Below, piece by piece: positions 39,917 through 47,409 of a DNA stretch of 64,000 nt. The translations under genes and the position numbers were made by a program. Location of the stretch: the NCBI RefSeq assembly GCF_016919405.1, contig NZ_CP070353.1:4088504-4152503 (forward strand), read 5' to 3'. Below the pieces are notes generated by a model, which ran no database searches, was not told where the DNA came from, and worked only from the letters and a program-made list of their open reading frames with translations. Every line of letters begins with the position of its first letter. Position 1 is the first letter of the stretch. Origin of the DNA: Ensifer sp. PDNC004. GTDB taxonomy: Bacteria > Pseudomonadota > Alphaproteobacteria > Rhizobiales > Rhizobiaceae.

Positions 39917-40053
39917 GGCGAGAGGGTCCAGAAGAAGGCCGCGAAGAAGATGAGGCTTGAGGCGATGGCGGCGAGCGCGCCGCGCACGATCCAGACAGGC
40001 TTGTCGTTATCAGGGGACGCCTGCGGATCGTGGCGGCGGGCTCTCTTCGCCAC
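39913..40053 (-). CDS. Tiny single-pass membrane protein (46 aa)
   Basis: 46 aa: basic, polar first 20 residues (AKRARRHDPQASPDNDKPVW) then one hydrophobic helix (GALAAIASSLIFFAAFFW) to the end. GTG 40053 lies five bases past the upstream TAA, and its TGA overlaps the next ATG. A cytoplasmic-in membrane peptide; role unknown, perhaps host takeover or exclusion. Confidence 0.55.
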   Translation of the reverse strand: MAKRARRHDPQASPDNDKPVWIVRGALAAIASSLIFFAAFFWTLSP

Positions 40054-40058
40054 GGGCT

Positions 40059-40241
40059 TTACGCCGCGTTCGCCCGGGCGGTGGCGAGCTCGGTCGCCTT
40101 GGGGCCAAAGAGGCGGATCTCGTCGGGAGTGAAATTGTGTCGCTTCAGGTCTTCGGCTGTGCAGCCGTCGCCGTGCTCGACCATGGCGCTAACCATGCGG
40201 TTGAGGGTGTTCCGGGTTTTGCGTCCGCCGTTGGGCTGCAT
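40059..40241 (-). CDS. Small early prophage protein (60 aa)
   Basis: 60 aa basic protein (MQPNGGRKTRNTLNRMVSAM ... LFGPKATELATARANAA), the first gene of the leftward operon. ATG 40241 follows CGGAGAAATCAC; about 48 bases of leader separate it from the predicted start of transcription at the pL-like promoter. The EDLKRHNFTPDEIRLFG segment looks like a small helical DNA- or protein-binding module; no family known. Confidence 0.65.
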   Translation of the reverse strand: MQPNGGRKTRNTLNRMVSAMVEHGDGCTAEDLKRHNFTPDEIRLFGPKATELATARANAA

Positions 40242-40295
40242 GTGATTTCTCCGTTGTTTGAGCCGGGTGGCGCCCTTCAAGATGAGCGTGTGCGG

Positions 40296-40323
40296 ATAAT
40301 ATGCGCAAACGGGTATCTGTCAA
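40296..40323 (-). promoter_or_regulatory. Leftward early promoter (pL-like)
   Basis: Read on the minus strand: perfect -35 TTGACA (40323-40318), 16-base spacer, -10 TATTAT (40301-40296). An operator copy fills the spacer and -10, and a second lies directly upstream, so the CI-like repressor should block it. It drives the operon ending in int. Confidence 0.75.
40299..40316. promoter_or_regulatory. Operator OL1, 18-base dyad
   Basis: atatgcg-caaa-cgggtat, a two-mismatch version of the palindrome ATATCCG-NNNN-CGGATAT. It overlaps the spacer and -10 of the leftward promoter. Confidence 0.65.
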
Positions 40324-40330
40324 ACGGGAA

Positions 40331-40348
40331 ATATCGGCAAACGGATAT
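40331..40348. promoter_or_regulatory. Operator OL2, 18-base dyad
   Basis: atatcgg-caaa-cggatat, near-perfect copy of the dyad, 14 bases beyond OL1 and just upstream of the -35 box. A related half-site lies between them (40321-40334). Confidence 0.65.
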
Positions 40349-40371
40349 TTTCATGTGGTGAGTGTGGGCAA

Positions 40372-40405
40372 CCAAAAAGCCCGGCACAAAGGCCGGGCTT
40401 TTTGG
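40372..40405. terminator. Bidirectional terminator after the repressor gene
   Basis: 14-base-pair stem ccaaaaagcccggc (40372-40385) / gccgggctttttgg (40392-40405), loop acaaag, A-run and T-run built in. It isolates the CI gene from the leftward operon promoter. Confidence 0.9.
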
Positions 40406-40422
40406 TGGATCTGAGTTGGGGA

Positions 40423-41061
40423 TTAGCTGACCCGAAGTCGCCCCTGAATGCCGCCTTTGCGCTCGACGTGTTTCAGTGACGTCCTTGGTAGCACGGCAAA
40501 TATCTCGCCAATCCAGTCAAGGTGTACATTCTCGATGGGCGCGGCGTTCCACGACATCAAGTTAACGCCGTCCGCTCCGCGCATTACTGTCTTGATGAAT
40601 CGGCGGCCGTCGGCAGTTCTGACTGCGGCTTCCTCTCCGTAAAACGCCTCAAGAGGTCGCTTTTGATCTTTGTACACAATAACAACGTGGCCGTTTTTGT
40701 AGACAGGAAGCATTGAGTCGCCCCGGACTTCGAACGCAACCATCTCTTCGGGAAGCGGAAACGGCACGTGAATTTGATCAAGGCCTTCGGGAGGGGTCTG
40801 CTCGAAGTCGGGCTCTATTTCCGCGCCAGCGCCTATGTAGCCCATCAAGGGGACGATATCGCCCTCGGTAGCCTTTGGTCCGTTGTTCACTACCTCATCG
40901 TAGAGGGCGATAATCAGATCCCGTCGATGGCCCTCAGGCTCTGCTCCCTGGAACCAACGGTTCACCGTCGATTGGGTGACGCTTAGGTGTTCGGCGAGCT
41001 GCACTTGCGTCCAGTTCGTTGCTTTGCGAATTGCTCTCAGGCGGTCGACAATCTTGATCAT
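40423..41061 (-). CDS. CI-like phage repressor (XRE HTH + S24 peptidase)
   Basis: 212 aa. N-terminal HTH at about 1-55 (TQVQLAEHLSVTQSTVNRWF), then a LexA-like S24 domain: cleavage site Ala78-Gly79 in MGYIGAGAEI, catalytic Ser116 in VRGDSMLPVY and Lys157 in RFIKTVMR. It keeps the prophage silent and should be destroyed by RecA-stimulated self-cleavage on DNA damage. A perfect operator lies 12-29 bases before its ATG, suggesting self-control. The binding site before the ATG is weak. Confidence 0.93.
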   Translation of the reverse strand: MIKIVDRLRAIRKATNWTQVQLAEHLSVTQSTVNRWFQGAEPEGHRRDLIIALYDEVVNNGPKATEGDIVPLMGYIGAGAEIEPDFEQTPPEGLDQIHVPFPLPEEMVAFEVRGDSMLPVYKNGHVVIVYKDQKRPLEAFYGEEAAVRTADGRRFIKTVMRGADGVNLMSWNAAPIENVHLDWIGEIFAVLPRTSLKHVERKGGIQGRLRVS

Positions 41062-41072
41062 GGTGGAACCGT

Positions 41073-41090
41073 ATATCCGTAGGCGGATAT
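41073..41090. promoter_or_regulatory. Operator OR (perfect palindrome), repressor-proximal
   Basis: atatccg-tagg-cggatat, perfect seven-base arms with a four-base centre, 12 bases before the repressor start codon on the minus strand. The best copy of the dyad found in the immunity region. Confidence 0.7.
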
Positions 41091-41120
41091 TTCGAAATGC
41101 GTTTGAACATAATTATGCGC

Positions 41121-41148
41121 TTGCAAATTATCTGTTTGCGCATAATAT
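41121..41148 (+). promoter_or_regulatory. Rightward early promoter (pR-like) with operator
   Basis: -35 TTGCAA (41121-41126), 16-base spacer, -10 TAATAT (41143-41148). An operator copy, ttatctg-tttg-cgcataa (41128-41145), lies in spacer and -10, the mirror of the leftward promoter. The -10 ends six bases before the Cro start codon, so the message is probably leaderless. Confidence 0.6.
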
Positions 41149-41154
41149 CCGCGC

Positions 41155-41373
41155 ATGAACGCGATCCAGAACATCCGGAAAAATGTCTTCGGGCTAACCC
41201 AGGTTGAATTCTCTGTGGTTGCCGGGGTGACGCAGGCTTCGGTTTCCCGATGGGAAAAACACGACGTTGCGCCTTCACTCGACGAGATGACGCGCATCCG
41301 GCAAGCCGCGATGGAGCGTGATCTGCCTTGGAATGACCGGCTCTTCTTTGAGGTGCCGGAGGTTGTGGAATGA
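41155..41373 (+). CDS. Cro-like XRE family regulator
   Basis: 72 aa HTH protein: NIRKNVFGLTQVEFSVVAGVTQASVSRWEKH is a complete XRE-type helix-turn-helix. Divergent from the CI gene and under the pR-like promoter, so it should act like lambda Cro and shut off repressor synthesis during lytic growth. There is no ribosome binding site before ATG 41155, fitting a leaderless transcript. A large hairpin terminator follows 70 bases downstream. Confidence 0.87.
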   Translation: MNAIQNIRKNVFGLTQVEFSVVAGVTQASVSRWEKHDVAPSLDEMTRIRQAAMERDLPWNDRLFFEVPEVVE

Positions 41374-41440
41374 GAGCGTTTCCCAAGCGAGGCGCGAGAA
41401 GACCGGGTTTCCTCCTCCCGCCCGGGCGCCTTGCTGAAGC

Positions 41441-41487
41441 GCAGGGGCGCGGCTTCGATAGGCATCGTTGCCGCGCCCCTGCTTTTC
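41441..41487 (+). terminator. Terminator downstream of cro (tR1-like)
   Basis: 12-base-pair perfect stem gcaggggcgcgg (41441-41452) / ccgcgcccctgc (41471-41482) followed by TTTTCT; the 18-base loop can form an inner cgat/atcg pair. It lies between cro and the replication/regulatory genes, the place of tR1 in lambda. Confidence 0.82.
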
Positions 41488-41609
41488 TATCTGCCTACCC
41501 ATGTGGCCCTCCCTTGATCTGATGGCCTGACCCTACGCCCGGCACAGCCGAGCGTCATCGAATCCTTTCCCAAGATCCTTCCCTTGCCACCTTAGCGGGG
41601 TGTTTTCGC

Positions 41610-42089
41610 ATGTCCGGCATTCGCACAATTTCCGATGAAGAGATCCGCACGCTGAAGGCGGATACCGAGGCTTGCTACAAGCTCGGCGGCGGCGTCACCG
41701 GCTTCGAGCCGTTGACCCGTGTCACCACTGGCAAGCTTTCCGAGTACGCAAGTTTCGACGAGCGCAACAAGAAACGGCTGATCCCGATTGACGTTGCGAT
41801 CGAGGCGGATCGACGGGCGAAATCACCTGTCATCGTCAAGGCGATGGCCCGGTTGCTCGGCTTCGACCTAGTGCCCTTGGCTGGATGCCGTTCGCGTGGG
41901 CCGGTGACCGAGCAAGATGCTCTGAGAGTTCTCCTGGAAGTGAACGACGTGGCGCGCGCGATCACCGAAGCTCGTCGCGATGGCGATCTGGATGGTCTCG
42001 ACCGGAAGACGATCCGCAAGGAGGTGCGCGAAGCAATCCGCGCCCTGGAGGAGGTTGATGCGGGCCTCGACGGGGGGGCGGCGTCGTGA
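41610..42089 (+). CDS. CII-like phage regulatory protein (CP76 type)
   Basis: 159 aa. N-terminal part (TEACYKLGGGVTGFEPLTRV, GKLSEYASFDERNKKRLIPI, DVAIEADRRAKSPVIVKAMARLLG) follows the pattern of phage regulatory protein CII of the CP76 family, DNA-binding proteins that act in the lysis-lysogeny choice. The C-terminal half is an acidic helix rich in Arg/Glu. ATG 41610 follows gcggggtgttttc. It overlaps the next gene by ATGA. Confidence 0.68.
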   Translation: MSGIRTISDEEIRTLKADTEACYKLGGGVTGFEPLTRVTTGKLSEYASFDERNKKRLIPIDVAIEADRRAKSPVIVKAMARLLGFDLVPLAGCRSRGPVTEQDALRVLLEVNDVARAITEARRDGDLDGLDRKTIRKEVREAIRALEEVDAGLDGGAAS

Positions 42090-43915
42090 GCGGCAACCTT
42101 CCGAAAAACATGGGCGAGAAGGCGGAGCGGCTTCTTTCCGCAGCGCTCGCCGAGGGTGTGCTTGTCGTCGGAACCCAAGGGGACACAAGGACCTGCCGGA
42201 ACCTCAACAGTCGGGGGCTGCTTCGGCGGCATCCCAAGGACGGGTGCATCTGGTACCCAACTGACAAGGCGTATGAACTGGCGGGCGTGGACCGGCCGAC
42301 GTTCGATGCCGACCTTGTGGACCACAGCGGCGAGGCTATCGCTCTCCACGCCGCCAACCACGCGACGGTGCATGCCGTGCTTCCGGTCAGCATTGATATC
42401 GGGCTCGATGGCGGCGGCGTTGAAGTTTTGACGATCTCGCCGCCGTGCGCCTCCTATTCGAAGCCGAGAGAGCCGGCCGTCATTGCGGCTCGCGGCGACG
42501 AAAACGAACTGCTGGCAACCATCGAGCGGGCGCGCACCGCACTCACGGAAGACGACGTTCGCCATGCGCTGGTGCTTTCGGGCGGCGCTTATGAAGAGGC
42601 TAAGGCAGCGGCGAACTATGCTGAGAAGGTCAAAGCCAGCCGGGAGCTGATCACAAAATTCCGCGCCATTCAGGCGGACGCGCTGAAGGTGGAGACCTAT
42701 GCGACGATCCGGCTTGCGGAACTGGTCGATGCCGCGCAAGGGCGCGGTGAAGTATCGGGCCGGGGTCGTCCGAAAAATGTCCAGACTGACGACATTTTCA
42801 AGCTTGAGGAAATCGGCGTCGATCGTCGTGCCCTTCACCAGGCGCGGAAGTTGCGTGACGCGGAGCTTAAGGCTCCCGGTGTTGTCGAGCGCGCCATCGC
42901 CGATCGGATCGAGGCGGGACTTGCCCCGACCCGTAATGCCATACGCCATGCGATCGGCACGCGATCGGCGTCGACGGATGAAAAGGGCGATCAGCTATAC
43001 GAAACGCCGGTCGAGGCAACCAGGACAGTTCTGGCGCTCGAAAGCTTCTCGGCGGTCGTAAAGCTGCCCGAAGTTGGACGCGGAGCGATCCTCCGTGTGC
43101 TGGAGGCGGCGGGTTATGACGCGATCATCTCGGATCTTCGCGACCGGGGTACCGCCACTCGACACGGCGAGCTGCAGCAGGTCGGCGATTTCCTGAAGTC
43201 CACGCCCGGTGAGACCGAAGGCATGGATATGGTGATCAATCCACCCTATGGCAGCGTTGCCAATGCCTTCTTGGCTCACGCTTTGCGCGTCCACAAGCCA
43301 CGCAAGATCGCTGCGTTGCTCAATCTCAATTTCATGTGCGGTTTCGACGATCCCGATCGCCGCTACCTGATGGACGAAAACCCGCCGTCGCGGATCTACG
43401 TCTTCACCCGCCGCCTTCCGATGATGCACCGGGACGGGTGGGACGGACCCGAAGCTTCAAGCCAGATGAACACTGCGTTCTTCGTCTGGGAGCGCAACGA
43501 CGACGGCACCTATGGCGACGGCTTCCCGCGCATCATCCGCGTGGACTGGAAGGACTTCGAAGACGCCAAGCCGCTGTTGCCTGGGGCCGGTGGGTGCATC
43601 GCTCCGATTTCGTTTGCCCCGAAGCCCGACGAGTTTGCACGAGAGACGCCCCGTAAGTCACTCGACCAGCGCGTAAGCGAGGACCGAGGCCGGGCGCTTG
43701 AGTGGCTTGGTGCGCAGACCGAGCCCTTCGACATCGCGGCCATGCGCCGTGGCGTTGCCATTCGCGGCCTCGTTGCCGGTGCCCTGCTCGCCGACTTCGA
43801 AGGCAGCGGGCTGGTCGTGCCTGACGGGGAGGGCCTATGGCAGGTCGTGCGTCCCGGTCACCTTTCACCTTCCAATGATACCGAGAATTTGGGGGCAGAG
43901 AATGCAAGGTCTTAA
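42086..43915 (+). CDS. Chimeric phage methyltransferase (N6-adenine type) with C5-type fragment
   Basis: 609 aa. Parts in order: a small helix-turn-helix-like N-terminus (about 10-70); residues 76-130 similar to motifs II-IV of cytosine-C5 methyltransferases (DHSGEAIALHAANH, SPPCASYSK, Cys121); a helical region 140-290 with GRGRPKNVQ; and a C-terminal adenine-methyltransferase domain with NPPY at 385-388 (DMVINPPYGSVANAF). The SAM-binding motif is unusual (LPEVGRGAILRVLEAAGYD). It probably modifies phage DNA or has become regulatory. It overlaps the preceding gene by four bases. Confidence 0.72.
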   Translation: MSGNLPKNMGEKAERLLSAALAEGVLVVGTQGDTRTCRNLNSRGLLRRHPKDGCIWYPTDKAYELAGVDRPTFDADLVDHSGEAIALHAANHATVHAVLPVSIDIGLDGGGVEVLTISPPCASYSKPREPAVIAARGDENELLATIERARTALTEDDVRHALVLSGGAYEEAKAAANYAEKVKASRELITKFRAIQADALKVETYATIRLAELVDAAQGRGEVSGRGRPKNVQTDDIFKLEEIGVDRRALHQARKLRDAELKAPGVVERAIADRIEAGLAPTRNAIRHAIGTRSASTDEKGDQLYETPVEATRTVLALESFSAVVKLPEVGRGAILRVLEAAGYDAIISDLRDRGTATRHGELQQVGDFLKSTPGETEGMDMVINPPYGSVANAFLAHALRVHKPRKIAALLNLNFMCGFDDPDRRYLMDENPPSRIYVFTRRLPMMHRDGWDGPEASSQMNTAFFVWERNDDGTYGDGFPRIIRVDWKDFEDAKPLLPGAGGCIAPISFAPKPDEFARETPRKSLDQRVSEDRGRALEWLGAQTEPFDIAAMRRGVAIRGLVAGALLADFEGSGLVVPDGEGLWQVVRPGHLSPSNDTENLGAENARS

Positions 43916-44111
43916 CCGGGGCGACCCTCGTCGCTCCCGCTCTGCCGCCATGAGCGGCAAGATGGATGAGCGGCAGGCGCTTGCCGCCATCATCCTCTGG
44001 AAATCCGGCTATTTCGATACGGCCGACATCGGCGCTGTCCTCCGGTGCGGCGAGGACGCCGTCTATCGGACGCTACATGCGGCGCGGGATATCGCGAAGG
44101 GAGGCTGCTGA
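43902..44111 (+). CDS. Small HTH-like prophage protein (69 aa)
   Basis: 69 aa. After a basic N-terminus, MDERQALAAIILWKSGYFDT then ADIGAVLRCGEDAVYRTLHAARD reads as a helix-turn-helix of the sigma/Trp-repressor-like sort found in phage regulators. ATG 43902 follows GGGGGCAGAG; an inner ATG at 43950 is the alternative start. Its TGA overlaps the ATG of the cytosine methyltransferase gene. Confidence 0.6.
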   Translation: MQGLNRGDPRRSRSAAMSGKMDERQALAAIILWKSGYFDTADIGAVLRCGEDAVYRTLHAARDIAKGGC

Positions 44112-46006
44112 TGTTCAGGGCCGAACTTTTCGCGGAAACCAGCATGGCCGCAATGTCGTCGGGATGGGGCGATGTTCCCTTGATCGTCGACAGTTTTGCC
44201 GGGGGCGGCGGTGCCTCCACCGGGATTGAGATGGCCTTGGGCCGGTCGCCCGATATCGCCATCAACCACAGCGCTGACGCTCTCGCGCTTCATGCTGCGA
44301 ACCATCCCGACACGCTGCATTTGTCCGAAAACGTCTACAAGGTCGATCCGCTCGACCACATGCGCGGAAAGCATATTGGGCTCGCCTGGTTCTCGCCCGA
44401 CTGCAAGCACTTCTCGAAGGCCAAGGGCGGTAAGCCGGTGGAGCGCAACATTCGCGACCTCTGCTGGATCATCCCCGGCTGGGTCGAGCGCATCCAGCAG
44501 AGCGGCGGCAAGGTCGATGTCGTCATTATGGAAAACGTCGAGGAGTTCAAGGACTACGGCCCTCTGATCGAGACCGGAAACGGCCTTCGTCCCGACCCCG
44601 AGCGCAAGGGGGTGACCTATCGCAAATGGTGCCGCACGCTGCGCGGCCTCGGTGCGAAGATGGAAAGCCGGGAGTTACGGGGCCGTGACTTTGGGGCGCC
44701 GACGATCCGTAAGCGGCTGTTCATCATCATGCGCTTTGACGGGCAAAAGATCGTCTGGCCGCAGCCGACGCACGGCGACCCGAACGACCGGGATGTGATC
44801 GCCGGCCGCAAGCTGCCGTGGCCGATTGTCGCCGACTGCATCGACTGGAGCATTCCGTGCCCGTCGATCTTCGACACGGCCGGCGAGATCTGGGCGAAGT
44901 ACCAGGTGCGGGCGAAGCGCCCGCTAAAGGCCAATTCACATGCGCGGATTGCGCGCGGGATGGATCGCTTCGTGATCCGAGCCAATCGTCCGTTCCTGGT
45001 CAATCTCACTCATGGCGGGCGGCTCGAAGATATCCTTGAGCCCGCTCGCGCGATCACCGCCGCGCATAGGGGCGAAAAGGCGCTCATTGCGCCGCACCTG
45101 TCGGCCTACTACGGGCCGGGCTCTGGCGGCTTGGATCGATCGGCGCCCGTCGACGAAGCGCTCCGTGTCATTCCCTGCGAAAATCGGCATGCGCTTATCG
45201 CCCCTGTGTTGACCTATGCGCAGCAGGGCGGTGCCAACCGTCCGGTTGACGGGCAGGCGCAAACGATCACCGCAAGCGACAAAGACCAGAACTCGGTCAT
45301 GTGCGCTTTCATGGCGCAGGCCAACAACGACAGCCGTCGCATCGGCGGGGTCAATCCCGGCCGGGGCGTTGACGAGGCTGCATCGACGATCACGCAATCC
45401 GGAAGTCACCAGCAGGTGGTTTCAGCCTACATTGCCCGGCAATTCGGGACCGGGGCATGTCACAGCGTCGAGCGCGCGGCGGGCACGATCACCACCGAAG
45501 GGCAAGGCAAGAGCCAGTTGGTGGTGCCCTACCTGCAATCGTACTATGCGACCGGCGAAGGCAGCCGGGCCGACGAGGCGATGCGTACGGCGACGGTGAA
45601 GCCCCGACACGGGCTGGTCGAGGCGGTTATTGATATGCCGCCCTTCACCGAGACGCAGGCCGATCGCGCCCGACAGGTCGCCGATTTCATGCGAGTACAT
45701 GGCCTGTGGGACGAACGCGAATTCGTGACGGTCGAGATCGACGGGCTGACATTTGTCATCGTCGATATCGGCATGCGGATGCTGACGCCGCGCGAACTCT
45801 ATAACGCGCAGGGCTTCCCCTCGGACTACATCATCGACGGCGCCTGGAAGCCTCCGGTGGTCGGCCACAATGGCGGGCCGGTCTGGGTGCCGTTCTCCAA
45901 ATCCGTGCAGGTTTCGTGCGTCGGCAACAGCGTCTGCCCTCCCGTCGCGCGCGCCTTGGTCGCGGCCAATTGCAACCATCTGGCAGGGCAAAGGGCGGCG
46001 GCATGA
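44111..46006 (+). CDS. DNA cytosine-C5 methyltransferase
   Basis: 631 aa. Motif I VDSFAGGGGASTGIE (26-40), motif IV with catalytic Cys98 in WFSPDCKHFSKAKGG (SPDC replaces the common PPC), motif VI MENVEEF (ENV 141-143), motif VIII GRDFGAPTIRKRLFIIM, a long target-recognition region with repeated A.TITxx blocks, and motifs IX-X (LTPRELYNAQGFP, GNSVCPPVARAL). It should place 5-methylcytosine on phage DNA to evade host restriction; no partner restriction gene is next to it. VVGHNGGPVW near the C-terminus carries the GHNGGP motif. Confidence 0.93.
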   Translation: MFRAELFAETSMAAMSSGWGDVPLIVDSFAGGGGASTGIEMALGRSPDIAINHSADALALHAANHPDTLHLSENVYKVDPLDHMRGKHIGLAWFSPDCKHFSKAKGGKPVERNIRDLCWIIPGWVERIQQSGGKVDVVIMENVEEFKDYGPLIETGNGLRPDPERKGVTYRKWCRTLRGLGAKMESRELRGRDFGAPTIRKRLFIIMRFDGQKIVWPQPTHGDPNDRDVIAGRKLPWPIVADCIDWSIPCPSIFDTAGEIWAKYQVRAKRPLKANSHARIARGMDRFVIRANRPFLVNLTHGGRLEDILEPARAITAAHRGEKALIAPHLSAYYGPGSGGLDRSAPVDEALRVIPCENRHALIAPVLTYAQQGGANRPVDGQAQTITASDKDQNSVMCAFMAQANNDSRRIGGVNPGRGVDEAASTITQSGSHQQVVSAYIARQFGTGACHSVERAAGTITTEGQGKSQLVVPYLQSYYATGEGSRADEAMRTATVKPRHGLVEAVIDMPPFTETQADRARQVADFMRVHGLWDEREFVTVEIDGLTFVIVDIGMRMLTPRELYNAQGFPSDYIIDGAWKPPVVGHNGGPVWVPFSKSVQVSCVGNSVCPPVARALVAANCNHLAGQRAAA

Positions 46007-46242
46007 ACTGGCATGATGAAGGATACAGGTTCGTTTTGATGTGCGGAAATGTTGATGTGGGAGCGGTCTATCCGCCAATCCGAAGGGCCAAGGTCTGGCG
46101 GTGGCGGATTTGGGTGACCGATACCGGCCATCCCGCCTCGGGCTCGGAGCAGTCTAAGGGCGGTGCTGTCCGTCAGGTTGAAATCCGATTCAAGGCTTTT
46201 CTGGGTGCCGCGCACCTGGCGCCGGAAGGCGGCAGCATATGA
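46003..46242 (+). CDS. Small prophage protein (79 aa)
   Basis: 79 aa beta-rich protein (MNWHDEGYRFVLMCGNVDVGAVY...) with Trp/Arg-rich middle (KVWRWRIWVTD). Start and stop overlap its neighbours by ATGA on both sides. No family known; similar small proteins are common between methyltransferase and replication genes of rhizobial phages. Confidence 0.6.
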   Translation: MNWHDEGYRFVLMCGNVDVGAVYPPIRRAKVWRWRIWVTDTGHPASGSEQSKGGAVRQVEIRFKAFLGAAHLAPEGGSI

Positions 46243-47075
46243 GCGGTCCACGTTTTTCCGTGATCCCGTCTGGGGCGGTGCTCGACCGGCGATTGATGCG
46301 CGGCGATCTCGACGTACTTTGCCTGCTCGGGATCTCTGCCGATACCGATACGGGCTGGTGCCGGCGCAGTCAGGTCAAGATGGCGAAGCAGTTGGAGGTG
46401 GCGCGCTCGACGGTGCAAGCCTCCATCAATCGCCTTGTCGATGCCGGCTGGGTCGAACGACGCATGCTCAAGGTTCCGGGCGAGGCCGGACAGCGCGATA
46501 GCGCGCACGAGTATCGGGTCGTTCTCGATGTTCGTGACCGGGATGAAGTTTCGCCTTCAGCCCCCTGCCGGCCAGTCGGCACCCCTGCCGATACACCGGC
46601 ACCCCCTGCCGATCCAGATCGGCACCTAATTAACGTATCTTCTATTAACGATACCAATCCTCACTCTGTTCGGATTGGTAGTCCGCCGCCGCAGGGGTCC
46701 GTGCTCGCCGAGCTGATGACGGTGCTCGACCGCGACCATGCGCAAGCGGTGATCGACCATCGCATCGCGATGCGGCGCCGGTTGACCCCCCATGCCGCCA
46801 AGCTCCTTGCCCGCCGTTTTGCCTTGATGCCGAACCCGAACGCAGCTGCCGACGCGATGATCGGCAACGGGTGGCAGGGTTTCGAGCCCGAATGGCTGGA
46901 AAACCGGAAGGGAGGCCGAGCGCCGCCACGACTGCCCGACAAGCCGCCATCACCTGCGCAGAAGCTTCGAAACGCCATCCAGATTGCCAAGGAGACCGGA
47001 GATGAGACTGGAAATCGCCGAACAGATCAGCCGCTTGATGGAGGCCTTCGGCTCATCGGAGGCGACCGTGAGTGA
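46239..47075 (+). CDS. Phage replication-type HTH protein
   Basis: 278 aa. N-terminal winged helix (SVIPSGAVLDRRLMRGDLDV, QVKMAKQLEVARSTVQASINRLVDAGWVERR) as in phage replication initiators and helix-turn-helix 36-type proteins, a Pro/Ala-rich linker (about 105-150), and a C-terminal helical part with AKLLARRFALMPNPNAAADAMI and GWQGFEPEWL, common in phage replication proteins. Probable origin-binding protein; the origin itself was not found. The Pro-rich linker codes by repeat-like cggcacc-type sequence. Confidence 0.68.
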   Translation: MSGPRFSVIPSGAVLDRRLMRGDLDVLCLLGISADTDTGWCRRSQVKMAKQLEVARSTVQASINRLVDAGWVERRMLKVPGEAGQRDSAHEYRVVLDVRDRDEVSPSAPCRPVGTPADTPAPPADPDRHLINVSSINDTNPHSVRIGSPPPQGSVLAELMTVLDRDHAQAVIDHRIAMRRRLTPHAAKLLARRFALMPNPNAAADAMIGNGWQGFEPEWLENRKGGRAPPRLPDKPPSPAQKLRNAIQIAKETGDETGNRRTDQPLDGGLRLIGGDRE

Positions 47076-47409
47076 GGCCGTAATCAGGGATATGATCGTC
47101 GTTGCCGATGCCTATCCGGTCAGCCTGGTCTCGCGTGTCGTTGACCGCTACCGCCTCGGTCAGGTGGAGGGGCAGTCGCTCGACTTTCCCCCCAAGCTGC
47201 CGCAGCTCGCTGTCGCGCTACGGGCCGAGCCCCGCTATCCCGGCGAGGCGGGGTATCTCTCTCCTGACGACCATCGCCGTCGCATGATCGAGGCAAACGA
47301 CGCGCAGCTGCCGAAGCACAGCGAGGAGGCGAAGGCGCGCGTCCGCAAGCTCGTGAGGGCGTTCGTGTCCGGGCACGACGTGAGCGCGATGGAAGGCGGT
47401 GCGAAATGA
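47002..47409 (+). CDS. Prophage protein of unknown function (135 aa)
   Basis: 135 aa. It overlaps the previous gene by 74 bases in another frame, but has its own binding site (aaggagaccggag before ATG 47002). Residues 30-60 (DMIVVADAYPVSLVSRVVDRYRLG) resemble the helical loader-type proteins that follow replication initiators in rhizobial phages. No clear domain. Confidence 0.62.
   Translation: MRLEIAEQISRLMEAFGSSEATVSEAVIRDMIVVADAYPVSLVSRVVDRYRLGQVEGQSLDFPPKLPQLAVALRAEPRYPGEAGYLSPDDHRRRMIEANDAQLPKHSEEAKARVRKLVRAFVSGHDVSAMEGGAK

Noticed and set aside
41370..41522. About 50-codon frame overlapping the cro stop (ATGA)
   Set aside because: It would read through the long terminator stem and encodes an Arg/Pro-rich sequence without protein character; the stem is the better explanation.
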